This document shows, piece after piece, positions 12,623-22,200 of a stretch of 28,949 nucleotides of DNA. Source of the stretch: DASSKK01 sp035690495. GTDB lineage: Bacteria; Actinomycetota; Actinomycetes; Propionibacteriales; Nocardioidaceae. Made by a program: the position numbers and the translations under genes. A model generated the notes under the pieces. That model was not told the origin of the DNA. It searched no databases and worked only from the letters and a program-made list of their open reading frames with translations. The stretch lies in NCBI GenBank assembly GCA_035690495.1, contig DASSKK010000021.1:1-28949 (forward strand). Reading direction: 5' to 3'. Positions within the stretch are counted from its first letter, which is position 1, and every line of letters starts with the position of its first letter.

Positions 12623-15145
12623 ATGAGGACGTCAGCCAGACTCACCGCGCAGGTCGCCGCCACGGCGATGGTTCTCACCGGAGGAGCTCTGGCCACGGCC
12701 CCTGCGAGCACGGCCGCCTCCTCGTCCGTCCGGCTGGCGGGCGACGTACTGCCTCACCTGTCCGGATACACCGACCTGGGCCCCACCCCGTCCGGCAAGC
12801 ACGTGCAGCTCGACGTGACGATCGCCCGTCCGAACCCGGCCGGCGAGCAGGCCCTCTACCGGCAGCTGTACACCCCCGGCAGCCCGAGCTACCACGACTT
12901 CCCGACGCCGGCCGAGTTCGACGACCGGTTCGGCGTCGACCAGGCCACCTTCGACGCGGTCCGCAGCTTCGCGACGGCGCACGGGATGAGCCTCGCCAGC
13001 TCCACCGGCAGCCGCGACCTGCTGGTGCTCGACGGCACGGTCGCGCAGGTGGAGCGCACCTTCGACGTGTCGCTGCGCACCTACCGCAAGGACGGCAAGG
13101 CGTTCTACGCGAACACCGTCGGTCCGCTCGTGCCCTCGGGCCTTTCGATCACAGGAGTGGTCGGGCTGAACAGCCTGCTCGGCATGCACCTGTTCCACAA
13201 CGGACCGAAGAACCCGGTGCCCTCCGGCACCACCCATGGCACGACGCCGGCCCAGGACAACTGCCTGGCCGGCACATGCACCGGACTGACCACCCCGCAG
13301 GACCTGTGGTCGATCTACGACCAGCCGGGCGGCGCGCACGCCGACCCCAACGGCAACACCACCGTCGACTTCGGGCAGGGTCAGCAGATGGCCGTGTTCG
13401 GGGAGGGCCAGACCGACCCGGTGATCGCCAACCTCCGCACGTTCGAACGGCTGCACAAGCTGCCGCAGGTGCCGATCCAGGTCGTGCACACCGACGGCAA
13501 CCAGGTTGCCTACGACGACAACGCCGGCGAGATCGAGTGGGATCTCGACACCCAGGCCTCGACCGGGATGTCGCCGGACGCGCTCGACGAGGTGCTCTAC
13601 TTCGGCCACGACCTGTCCGACCAGTCGGTGCTGAACGTGTTCAACACCTGGGCTGACGACCCGCACGGGCCGCTGCAGGCGAACGCGTCGTACGGCGAGT
13701 GCGAGGAGAATCCGGCCGGCGACGCTCTCGGGTCGACACCGGCCGCCTTCTCCGCGGGGCAGATGTTCACCCTGGCCAGCGAGCAGGCTCTGATGAAGGC
13801 CAACATGGAGGGCCGCACGCTGTTCTCCTCCTCCGGTGACACCGGCTCCTCCTGCCCGGTGGTGCCCGCTGCCACGCTGAACGGCGTGACGAACGAGGTC
13901 GTCCCGATCGTGAACTACCCGGCGTCGAGCCCGCACGTCGTGGACGTGGGCGGCACCGTCGTCTACGGCACCGACACCGACCCGACCCAGCGGCAGCTCG
14001 AGTACACCTGGACCTACACCGGCGGCGGCACCAGCTTCGTGTTCGCCAAGCCCGACTACCAGGAGGGCATCGCCACCATCGCCGGCGTCTGCGACTACAG
14101 CCCGGGAGGAGGCGCCGAGAACATCGGCAAGCCGTGCCGCGGTGCACCGGACGTGGCCGCACAGTCCGGCGACATCGCCACCAACGGCTACGGCATCGTC
14201 GCGGACGGGGAGACGAACTACCCCGGCGGCGGGACCAGCCTGTCCTCGCCGCTCTGGATGGGCATGTGGACCAGGATCCAGGCGACCGCTCCGAAGCAGC
14301 ACGGCCGCAACGCCGGCCTCGGGTTCGCCAACGAGACGCTCTACCGCCAGTTCAAGTCCGCCGCCGGCTCGCGCGACTTCTTCGACATCGGGGGCAGCAC
14401 GAAGAGCCCGCCGGCCGGCAACGGCTTCTACCTCTCCACGCCCGGCTGGGACTACACCTCCGGGATGGGTGCGCCGGACGTGGCCAACCTCGCCCAGGAC
14501 ATCAACGGGACGACGACGCCGACGAACCCGAAGCTGCCCAAGCCGCCGAAGTCCGGCGGTACGACGTCCGGACGGGCCAGCGCCTGCGACCCGCTGTTCA
14601 CCGACCCGTCCGGCGACGACGCCTACCTGGCCGGCAGCAACACCGGCGGCAACCCGCAGCTGGACGTGCTCTCCGGCAACATGGAGGTCAGCGCCGACGG
14701 CACGACGCTGCGCACGTTCACCATGTTGCAGAACCTGACCACCGATCCGGCCGAGGCGGTCGCCGGGGTCCCGGTGGGCGGGAGCGCCAACGAGTACTAC
14801 TTCCTGTGGACCTACGGCGGCACGACGTACTTCACCAACGCGGAGGTCGACACCACGACCGGCACGGTCACCTACAGCGACGGCACCGTCTCGGGCACGC
14901 AGTACTCCACCGTGCACTCCGACGACACCGGCACGCTCACCACCGGCCCGAGCGGGACGGTCGAGGTCGACGTACCGCTGGCCAACGTGGGCAACCCGCC
15001 GAGCGGCGCGACGCTGACCGGGCCGGGTGCCCAGACCAAGGTGCTGGAGGGTACGACGGTCACCGGCGGCCTGATCGAGGCGGCCGACAGCGGCGGGCCG
15101 CACTACGACTACACCGTGGGTCAGGCCTGCTCGAGCCTCGGCTGA
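12623..15145 (+). CDS. Secreted S53 (sedolisin/kumamolisin) peptidase with C-terminal extension
   Basis: The protein has 840 residues. ATG 12623 follows AAAAGGA, and the N-terminus is a clear signal peptide (basic start, hydrophobic AATAMVLTGGALATA, cleavage near APASTAA). A pro-kumamolisin activation domain covers about 45-190 (FPTPAEFDDRFG). The catalytic domain (about 215-630) has E305 and D309 (EIEWDLD), oxyanion D406 (SSSGDTGSS) and nucleophile S539 (GGGTSLSSP), plus a calcium-type end (FFDIGGS, GWDYTSGMGAPD). A Pro/Lys linker (630-650) leads to a beta-rich extension of about 185 residues of unknown role. The active site is complete. S53 enzymes work at acid pH outside the cell. Confidence 0.92.
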   Translation: MRTSARLTAQVAATAMVLTGGALATAPASTAASSSVRLAGDVLPHLSGYTDLGPTPSGKHVQLDVTIARPNPAGEQALYRQLYTPGSPSYHDFPTPAEFDDRFGVDQATFDAVRSFATAHGMSLASSTGSRDLLVLDGTVAQVERTFDVSLRTYRKDGKAFYANTVGPLVPSGLSITGVVGLNSLLGMHLFHNGPKNPVPSGTTHGTTPAQDNCLAGTCTGLTTPQDLWSIYDQPGGAHADPNGNTTVDFGQGQQMAVFGEGQTDPVIANLRTFERLHKLPQVPIQVVHTDGNQVAYDDNAGEIEWDLDTQASTGMSPDALDEVLYFGHDLSDQSVLNVFNTWADDPHGPLQANASYGECEENPAGDALGSTPAAFSAGQMFTLASEQALMKANMEGRTLFSSSGDTGSSCPVVPAATLNGVTNEVVPIVNYPASSPHVVDVGGTVVYGTDTDPTQRQLEYTWTYTGGGTSFVFAKPDYQEGIATIAGVCDYSPGGGAENIGKPCRGAPDVAAQSGDIATNGYGIVADGETNYPGGGTSLSSPLWMGMWTRIQATAPKQHGRNAGLGFANETLYRQFKSAAGSRDFFDIGGSTKSPPAGNGFYLSTPGWDYTSGMGAPDVANLAQDINGTTTPTNPKLPKPPKSGGTTSGRASACDPLFTDPSGDDAYLAGSNTGGNPQLDVLSGNMEVSADGTTLRTFTMLQNLTTDPAEAVAGVPVGGSANEYYFLWTYGGTTYFTNAEVDTTTGTVTYSDGTVSGTQYSTVHSDDTGTLTTGPSGTVEVDVPLANVGNPPSGATLTGPGAQTKVLEGTTVTGGLIEAADSGGPHYDYTVGQACSSLG

Positions 15146-15167
15146 GCCGCCGTCCCGCCCTGCGGGA

Positions 15168-15173
15168 TAGCCT
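15168..15173 (+). promoter_or_regulatory. Candidate -10 box for a leaderless RDD-gene transcript
   Basis: TAGCCT is followed by six bases and the GTG start, with no ribosome binding site between. This is the geometry of leaderless actinobacterial mRNAs. Confidence 0.4.
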
Positions 15174-15179
15174 GACGGG

Positions 15180-15620
15180 GTGAGCACGAAGCCCGTGTCC
15201 GGCCAGCAGGCCGCCCAGCAGTATCCCGGCCAGCGGCTCGGGCTGCCCGAGGACGGTCCGGGCTCGGTCGCGTCGTGGCTGCGACGCTTCGTGGCCCTTT
15301 TCATCGACTGGATCGCGGCGCGGCTGGTGGTGACGCTGTTCGTCGGCTCCGCGGCCTGGCAGGGCAACGGCATCGAGCAGATCTACGTGTTCGTGGTGTT
15401 CGTCGTCGAGGCGACCGTGCTCACCACGCTGCTCGGCGGGTCGTTCGGCCAGCTGGTGATGCGGATCGCGGTGGGCCGCCTCGACCGGCGCCAGGTCACC
15501 ATCCCGCAGGCGCTGGTGCGCAGCCTGCTGATCTGCCTGGTGATCCCGCCGCTGGTGTTCAACCGGGACAACCGAGGCCTGCACGACCTGGCGGTCGGGA
15601 CCGTCACGCTGACGCGCTGA
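15180..15620 (+). CDS. RDD-family membrane protein
   Basis: The protein has 146 residues, GTG start at 15180, 34 bases after the peptidase stop. The N-terminal 30 residues are polar and Gln/Pro-rich. Two or three hydrophobic segments follow (FVALFIDWIAARLVVTLFVG; IYVFVVFVVEATVLTTLLG; ALVRSLLICLVIPPLVF). The name-giving R36, D43 and D136 (RRFVALFID, NRGLHDLAVGT) are present. RDD proteins sit in the cytoplasmic membrane; some are linked to ion transport, most are uncharacterised. No functional tie to its neighbours is evident. Confidence 0.88.
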   Translation: MSTKPVSGQQAAQQYPGQRLGLPEDGPGSVASWLRRFVALFIDWIAARLVVTLFVGSAAWQGNGIEQIYVFVVFVVEATVLTTLLGGSFGQLVMRIAVGRLDRRQVTIPQALVRSLLICLVIPPLVFNRDNRGLHDLAVGTVTLTR

Positions 15621-15710
15621 GGTCCCGCGCCCTCTGCGCTTGTGGCTGAAGTGCTCGCCAGGGGGGCGGCGCTGGTTTACTGTCATCCCTGAAACGGGAG
15701 GGCTACGCAC

Positions 15711-18700
15711 GTGAACTGTGTGTCCTGCGCTCGGGAGCTTCCAGATGGTGCGGCGTTCTGCCCTGCCTGTGGTACGCCGCAACGGCTCGCCGCCTGCGCC
15801 TCCTGTGGCGTCGAGCTGACTGCCGGAGCTGCCTTCTGCTTCAAGTGCGGCACCCCCGTCGCCCTCGGCTCGGCCGCGTCGCCGCCTCGCACCACCGTCG
15901 CGGAGCGGCGTACGACGTCGGTGCTGTTCGCCGATCTGGTCTCCTACACGAGCCTCTCGGAGTCACGGGACACCGAGGACGTCCGCGAGCTGCTCAGCGA
16001 GTACTTCGACGTGTGCTCGACGGTGGTCCGGCGCTACGGCGGGTCGGTGGAGAAGTTCATCGGCGACGCGGTGATGGCGGTGTGGGGGGTGCCCACGGCC
16101 TACGAGGACGACGCCGAGCGTGCGGTGCGGGCGGGGCTGGAGCTGGTGGAGCAGGTCGCGGTGCTCGGGGAGCGGCTGGGGATCGGCGAGCTGGCGCTGC
16201 GGGCCGGGGTGGTGACCGGCGAGGTGGCGGCGAACCTGGGCGCGACCGACCAGGGGATGGTGGCCGGCGACCCTGTGAACACCGCCGCGCGGATCCAGTC
16301 GGTGGCGGGAGCAGGGCAGGTATGGGTGGACGCCACCACCCGGACACTGAGCGCGGCTGCGGTCACCTACTTCGACGCCGGCACGCACGCGTTGAAGGGC
16401 AAGGCGGAGCCAGTGCAGCTGTTCCGCGCCGGCTCGGTGGTGGCGGTGGTGGGCGGCTCGCAGCGCGTCGACGGGCTGGAGGCGCCCCTGGTGGGGCGCG
16501 AGCGCCAGGTGCGCCTGGTCAAGGAGCTGTTCCACGGCTGCGAGGAGTCCGGCCGTCCCACGCTGGTGATCCTCGACGGAGAACCGGGGGTCGGGAAGTC
16601 CCGGCTGGGCTGGGAGTTCGAGAAGTACATCGACGGGCTGCACCGCACCGTGCGGTGGCACCGCGGCCGCTGCCTGTCCTACGGCGAAGGCGTCGCGTTC
16701 TGGGCGCTGGCCGAAGCCGTTCGGGCCAGGGTCGACGCTGTCGAGGACGACACCGGCGAGGCGGTGCTGGCGGGGCTGGACCGGGTGCTCGGTGACGTCG
16801 TCCCCGACGACGCAGAGCGCGCCTGGCTGCGGCCGAGGGTTGCCAGCCTGCTGGGGGAGGAGTCGCGCGAGTTCGCCCGCGAGGACCTGTTCGCCGCGTG
16901 GGCCCGGTTCCTCGACCGGATCGGCGCGGGGAACCCGGTGGTGCTGCTCATCGATGATGCTCAGTACGCCGACCAGGGTCTGCTGGACTTCGTCGAGCAC
17001 CTGACCGGCAACAGCTCCGGGTCGCTGTTCGTTCTGCTGCTTGCCCGGCCCGAGCTGCTCGAGGCGCACCCGCAGCTCGGCGGCAGGAGGGCCTCGGTGG
17101 TCCGTCTGGAACCACTGCCCGACGCCGCGATGGCCGACCTCGTGGAAGGCCTGCTCGACGGCCTCTCACCCGAGGTCCGAGACGACCTGGTGGCACGTTC
17201 GGAAGGAGTTCCGCTGTTCGCGGTCGAGACGGTGCGCGCCCTGGTCGACCGCGACCTGGTGCAGGCCGTCGGCGGCCGCTACCTGGTCGCACCCGGCGCA
17301 CGCGTCGACCTGGGCGAGGTCGGGGCACCTGCGTCGCTGCACGCGCTCGTCGCGGCCAGGCTGGACGCGTTGAGCCCTGCCGAGCGACGGGTGCTCACCG
17401 ACGCGAGTGTGCTGGGCGAGGTGTTCACCCAGGAGGGGATCGGGGTGCTGGCCGCGGACGTGCCCGCCCTGGACGAGGTGCTGGCCTCGCTGCGACGCAA
17501 GGAGCTGGTCGCCACCGAGACCGACCGGTTCTCCTCCGAGCGAGGACAGTTCCGGTTCGTGCAGTCGGTGGTGCGGCAGGTGGCCTACTCCACGCTGTCG
17601 AAGCGGGAGCGCAAGTCCCGGCACCTGCTGGTGGCCGCGCACATGTCGGGGGACGCGGACCGTGCCGACGACCTGGCTCAGGTGATCGCCCGGCACCTGC
17701 TGGACGCCGCAGAGTCGGCTCCGGACGATCCCGATGTGGCCGACCTGCGGGCGCAGGCAGCCGCGCTGCTCCTCACCGCCGGCGACCGGTCGTGTGCGTT
17801 GGGCTCGTACGCCGACGGCGTCCGGCTCTTCGAGGCGGCGCTGGCCTGGATCCAGGAGCCGTCGAGCCGCGGCGCGGTGCTGACCAAGGTCGCCGACGCC
17901 TTCGACCGGCTCGCGCGCCCGGGCGACGCCGCCAATGCAGCGCGGGAAGCGCTGAGGCTGCTGGAGGGTGTCGATCCCGTCGCGGCTGCCGACGCCGCAG
18001 CGATGCTGGCGACCGCGTTGCTGCGCAGCTACCACGACGACGAAGCGGTGGAGGTCGCGCGCCGTTGGCTCGATCGCGTCCAGGACGCGCCGGAGGCCGA
18101 CCGCGCCCATGCTCGGCTCGCCCGCGTCCGGGCGTCCGCGGAGACTCGGACCGTCGACTTGGACGACTCGAGCGCCGCCGACGAGGCGCTCCGCTACGCC
18201 GAGCGGTCGGGCGACCACGAGACGTTCGCGTCCGCGCTCGGCATGCTCGCCGCCCACCAGGCGCAGGTGGGATCTCGGCGCGCGGCCGGCATGCTGTTCG
18301 ACGCGCAGGCCGAGTTCGCGCGCAACCACGAGCTGTGGGACCAGCTCTCGGTGGCGCAGGGCAACACCGGCTTCGTGCTCGGCCCGGTCGACATGCCGGC
18401 TGCGATCACTGCGACCGAGGCCTGTAACGAGACTCGCCAGGCGCACGGTCTTCCGGCTGCCCAGGAGATGTTCGCCAACCAGTGCAACTGGCTGTGGCTG
18501 TCCGGCCGGTGGGCGGAGCTGGCCGACCTGCTCACCCGGGCCTCCGACTTTCCCGACGACGTGCCGCTGGCTGCCCTGATCGCCGCCGCGAACGACCGGC
18601 TCCGGCGCTGGGCAGACCCCGGGCCGCTGCTGACCGACCGCGGGCCGCAGGCCCCCGCCGACGTCGCGGCCGGGCTGGCCCAGACGTTCCACTTCCGCGA

Positions 18701-19220
18701 CACGGCCGAGGCGCTTGCCACGGGAGACGTCGCTGCGGCCTTGGCGCATGCCCGCGACTGCGCGCGGGCGGAGCACGAGGTCAGCGGGATCTCCGACGAC
18801 GCGCACGTCTTCTGGCCGTTGGCCGTGCGGGTCGCGCTGATAGCCGACGACCCCGCCGCTCTCCAGGAGCTGCTCGGGTTCGTCCCGAACGATCCCGACC
18901 ACGCGCTCCCGATCTCGATCGCCAGCCACCGACGGGTGTTCCGGGCGCTGCTCGCGGTCCGCGACGGCGACCCCGATCACGCACGGATCGAGGCGGACCT
19001 GCTGGCCGGCATCGCCGGGCTCGAACGCTACGGCGCGGTGGTGTGGCGTGCGCATGCGCAGGAGGACCTGGGGGCGTGGTTGGCGTCGGCGGGTCGCGAC
19101 GAGGATGCGGCGCCGCACCTGGAGGCCGCGCGCACGACGTACGCCGAGCTCGGGGCGACCGCTTGGCTGGAACGCCTCGACGCAGCCGCTCTTCTCACTG
19201 GCTCGCCGGCACGGAAGTAG
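15711..19220 (+). CDS. Zinc-ribbon / class III nucleotide cyclase / AAA ATPase regulator, copy A
   Basis: The protein has 1,169 residues, GTG 15711, ribosome site GGGAGGG. Two zinc ribbons use C3/C6/C17/C20 and C29/C32/C43/C46. The cyclase domain (about 65-240) has metal aspartates D75 and D119, K115, and the transition-state pair N190 and R194 (DPVNTAARIQ), so it looks catalytically able. The position seven residues before the conserved Asn, normally Asp or Thr in adenylyl cyclases, is M183. The ATPase domain follows (VGRERQ at 261; Walker A GEPGVGKS, 290-297; Walker B VVLLIDD near 410-416). From about 640 on, helical TPR-like repeats act as a probable sensor. The product is likely a cytoplasmic cNMP-producing signal transducer. 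Confidence 0.85.
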   Translation: MNCVSCARELPDGAAFCPACGTPQRLAACASCGVELTAGAAFCFKCGTPVALGSAASPPRTTVAERRTTSVLFADLVSYTSLSESRDTEDVRELLSEYFDVCSTVVRRYGGSVEKFIGDAVMAVWGVPTAYEDDAERAVRAGLELVEQVAVLGERLGIGELALRAGVVTGEVAANLGATDQGMVAGDPVNTAARIQSVAGAGQVWVDATTRTLSAAAVTYFDAGTHALKGKAEPVQLFRAGSVVAVVGGSQRVDGLEAPLVGRERQVRLVKELFHGCEESGRPTLVILDGEPGVGKSRLGWEFEKYIDGLHRTVRWHRGRCLSYGEGVAFWALAEAVRARVDAVEDDTGEAVLAGLDRVLGDVVPDDAERAWLRPRVASLLGEESREFAREDLFAAWARFLDRIGAGNPVVLLIDDAQYADQGLLDFVEHLTGNSSGSLFVLLLARPELLEAHPQLGGRRASVVRLEPLPDAAMADLVEGLLDGLSPEVRDDLVARSEGVPLFAVETVRALVDRDLVQAVGGRYLVAPGARVDLGEVGAPASLHALVAARLDALSPAERRVLTDASVLGEVFTQEGIGVLAADVPALDEVLASLRRKELVATETDRFSSERGQFRFVQSVVRQVAYSTLSKRERKSRHLLVAAHMSGDADRADDLAQVIARHLLDAAESAPDDPDVADLRAQAAALLLTAGDRSCALGSYADGVRLFEAALAWIQEPSSRGAVLTKVADAFDRLARPGDAANAAREALRLLEGVDPVAAADAAAMLATALLRSYHDDEAVEVARRWLDRVQDAPEADRAHARLARVRASAETRTVDLDDSSAADEALRYAERSGDHETFASALGMLAAHQAQVGSRRAAGMLFDAQAEFARNHELWDQLSVAQGNTGFVLGPVDMPAAITATEACNETRQAHGLPAAQEMFANQCNWLWLSGRWAELADLLTRASDFPDDVPLAALIAAANDRLRRWADPGPLLTDRGPQAPADVAAGLAQTFHFRDTAEALATGDVAAALAHARDCARAEHEVSGISDDAHVFWPLAVRVALIADDPAALQELLGFVPNDPDHALPISIASHRRVFRALLAVRDGDPDHARIEADLLAGIAGLERYGAVVWRAHAQEDLGAWLASAGRDEDAAPHLEAARTTYAELGATAWLERLDAAALLTGSPARK

Positions 19221-19223
19221 TCT
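19218..19223 (+). promoter_or_regulatory. Candidate -10 box for leaderless copy B transcript
   Basis: TAGTCT overlaps the stop codon of copy A and is followed by six bases and the GTG of copy B. No ribosome site is visible in the 9-bp gap. Same geometry as at 15168-15180. Copy B may therefore have its own promoter. Confidence 0.35.
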
Positions 19224-19229
19224 GCCGCC

Positions 19230-22200
19230 GTGACATGCGTCGGCTGCGGGCGCGAGATTCCCGGAGACGCCGCCTTCTGCCCGCTCTGCGGCACCGCCCA
19301 GCCGGCTGCGACGTGCCAGAGCTGTGCGGCCGCGCTGATTCCGGGTGCGGCGTTCTGTCTGCGTTGCGGCACCCCGACCGGCGCCGCGACCCCGCTGCCG
19401 GCGACGTCGGCGCCGGGCCCCGCCGCGTCCGCGGCCCCTCCGTCTCCTGCCCGGGCTGCGACCGCGGAGAGACGGCTGACCTCGGTGCTGTTCGCCGACC
19501 TGGTGTCCTACACCACGTTGTCGGAGTCGCGTGACACCGAGGACGTGCGGGAGCTGCTGTCCCGCTACTTCGACGTGTGCGCGACGGTCGTGGGCAGGTA
19601 CGGCGGCACCATCGAGAAGTTCATCGGCGACGCGGTGATGGCGGTGTGGGGAGTCCCGGCCGCGCACGAGGACGACGCCGAGCGGGCGGTCCGCGCGGCG
19701 ATGGAGCTGGTCGACGACGTCGCCGAGCTGGGACGCTCGGTCGGGCTGCCCGGCCTGCAGCTGAGGGTGGGCGTGGTGACCGGCGAGGTGGCGGCGACAC
19801 TGGGGGCCACCGGCCAGGGGATGGTGGCGGGGGACCCGGTGAACACCGCCTCGCGGATCCAGGCGACGGCCGGCGCGGGCGAGGTGTGGGTGGACGTGCG
19901 CACTCGTGCGATGACCGCCGCGGCCGTGACGTACGTGGACATGGGCGAGCACCCGCTGAAGGGCAAGGCAGAGCCGGTGCGGCTGTTCCGGGCAGGATCG
20001 GTGGTCGCCTCGGTCGGCGGGTCCCAGCGCGTCGACGGGCTGGAAGCGCCGCTGGCGGGGCGCGACCGCGAGCTGCGCTTGGTCAAGGAGCTGTTCCACA
20101 CCACCGTGGAGTCCGGCCGTCCGAAGCTGGTGGTGCTGGACGGGGAGGCCGGCATCGGGAAGACGCGATTGGCCTGGGAGTTCGAGAAGTACTGCAGCGG
20201 CATCGAGACCGACATGTTCTGGCACCGCGGTCGGTGCCTGTCCTACGGAGACGGAGTGGCCTACTGGGCGCTCGCCGAGGCGGTGCGCGCCCGGCTCGGG
20301 CTGGTCGACGACGACGCCGGGCCCGGCGAGCGGGACCGCGACCCCGGCGACACCGTCGCGGACCGGGTCGGTGCGGCTCTGGCTGGGTGGGTGCCCGACG
20401 AGGCCGAGCGTGCCTGGATGCAGCCCCGGCTGGCGGCGCTGCTCGGTGGCCGGCTCGGCGAGTTCCAGCGCGAGGACCTGTTCTCGGCGTGGACCCGGTT
20501 CTTCGAGCGCCTCGGCGACGACGCCGAAGCGGTGGCGCTGGTGTTCGACGACGCGCAGTACGCCGACCAGGGCTTGCTGGACTTCCTCGAGCACCTGCTG
20601 ACCAACGCGCGCACCGCGGTCTTCGTGCTGCTGCTGGCCCGTCCGGAGCTCGGCGAGAGGCATCCCCAGCTCGGTGGCCGGCGGGCCACGACGGTGCCGC
20701 TGGAGCCGTTGCCCGACGCGGCGATGGACACCCTGGTCGCCGGACTGGTCGAGAACCTTCCGGACGAGGCGCGCCGTTCCCTGGTGGCGCGTTCGGAGGG
20801 TGTGCCGCTGTTCGCCGTCGAGACGGTGCGGGCGCTGATCGACCGTGAGCTCGTGCAGCCCGTCGGAGGCCGGTACGTCGTCGCGCCCGGCCAGGCTGTG
20901 GACCTGTCCACGATCGAGGCGCCCGCGTCGCTGCACGCCCTGGTCGCGGCGCGACTCGACGCACTCACCCCAGACGAGCGACGAGTGATCGGGGACGCCA
21001 GTGTCCTGGGTGCGCTGTTCACGCGTGAGGGCATCGGCATGCTCGCCGCGGATGTGGGTGACCTGGACGCCGTACTGGCGGGGTTGCAGCGCAAGGAGCT
21101 GATCGCGACCGAGACCGACCGGTTCTCCGCGGAGCGTGGGCAGTTCCGTTTCGTCCAGGCCGTGGTGCGGCAGGTCGCCTACGCCACGCTCTCGCGACGC
21201 GACCGCAAGTCGCGGCACCTGCTGGTCGCCGGACGGATGGCTGCGGAGATCGCCCGGCACGGGGATCTCGCGCAGGTCGCGGCCCAGCACCTCATCGACG
21301 CCCTCGAGGCGTCCGGCGCCGACGACCCGGACGTGACCGAGCTGCAGGCGCGCGCCGCGGACCTGCTGGTGACGGCAGGGGAGCGTGCGGCCCGGCTGGG
21401 GTCGCATGCCGACGCGTTGAGGGCCTACCGCGAGGCAGCCGGTCGGATGTCCGCTGGTGCGGGACGGGCACAGGCGCTCTACCGCGCTGCTCGTGCCGCC
21501 GAGGACTCCGCCCGCTACACGGAGAGCATGCAGCTGGCGGAGGAAGCGCTCGCGGAGTTCGCCGAGGTCGGCGACTCGGTCGGCGCCGGGCGGGCCGCAG
21601 CAGAGCTGGCGATATGCCGCATGGTCGTCGGGGACGCGACCGGTGCGGCGACTCTCGCCAGGTCGCACTACGAGGCCCTGGCGGACCAGCCCGGAGCAGA
21701 GCAGGTGCGTGCTGAGCTGGCGGTCACCCTGGCCAGGAGCCTGGTCTCCCTCGGCTCTGCGCGCGAGTCGCTGGCGGTGATCGGGGAGGCCCTGTGGCTG
21801 GCAGAGATGGCCGGGGACGCCGAGTTGCTGACCCGCGCGATGAGCGTGCTGGCCACCTACAACTTCTCACACGGCTCCTCGAGGGTGGCGCTGGCCATCA
21901 GCCGCGAGATCGTCGACATCGCGGCCACCGAAGGGCTCTGGCGCCAGCTGTTCGCCACGCAGGTGAATCTGGCCCTGCTGCTCCGGCTGCGCAACCTGAC
22001 CGAGTGCCGGCAGATGATCAGGCAGGCGTCCGAGACGATGCTGGAGCACGGACTGTCCCGGACGCTGACGTGGGCGAACCTCTCGACGGTCTCGTGGAGT
22101 GTCGGCGACTGGATCGAGCACGAGCAGCTGGTCCGTGAGGTCGCCGAGGCGGACACGCTCCCGGCCGGCGACATGGCCATCGTCTACGCCACCGAGCTGT

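Noticed and set aside
12632..15373. A 913-codon minus-strand frame opposite the peptidase
   Set aside because: Shadow of the S53 gene; no motif and no ribosome site.
17166..21668. A 1,500-codon minus-strand frame opposite the cyclase genes
   Set aside because: It mirrors two clear plus-strand genes with full motif sets; composition is rich in Arg, Gly, His, Gln and no domain is visible. Third-position GC bias explains its length.
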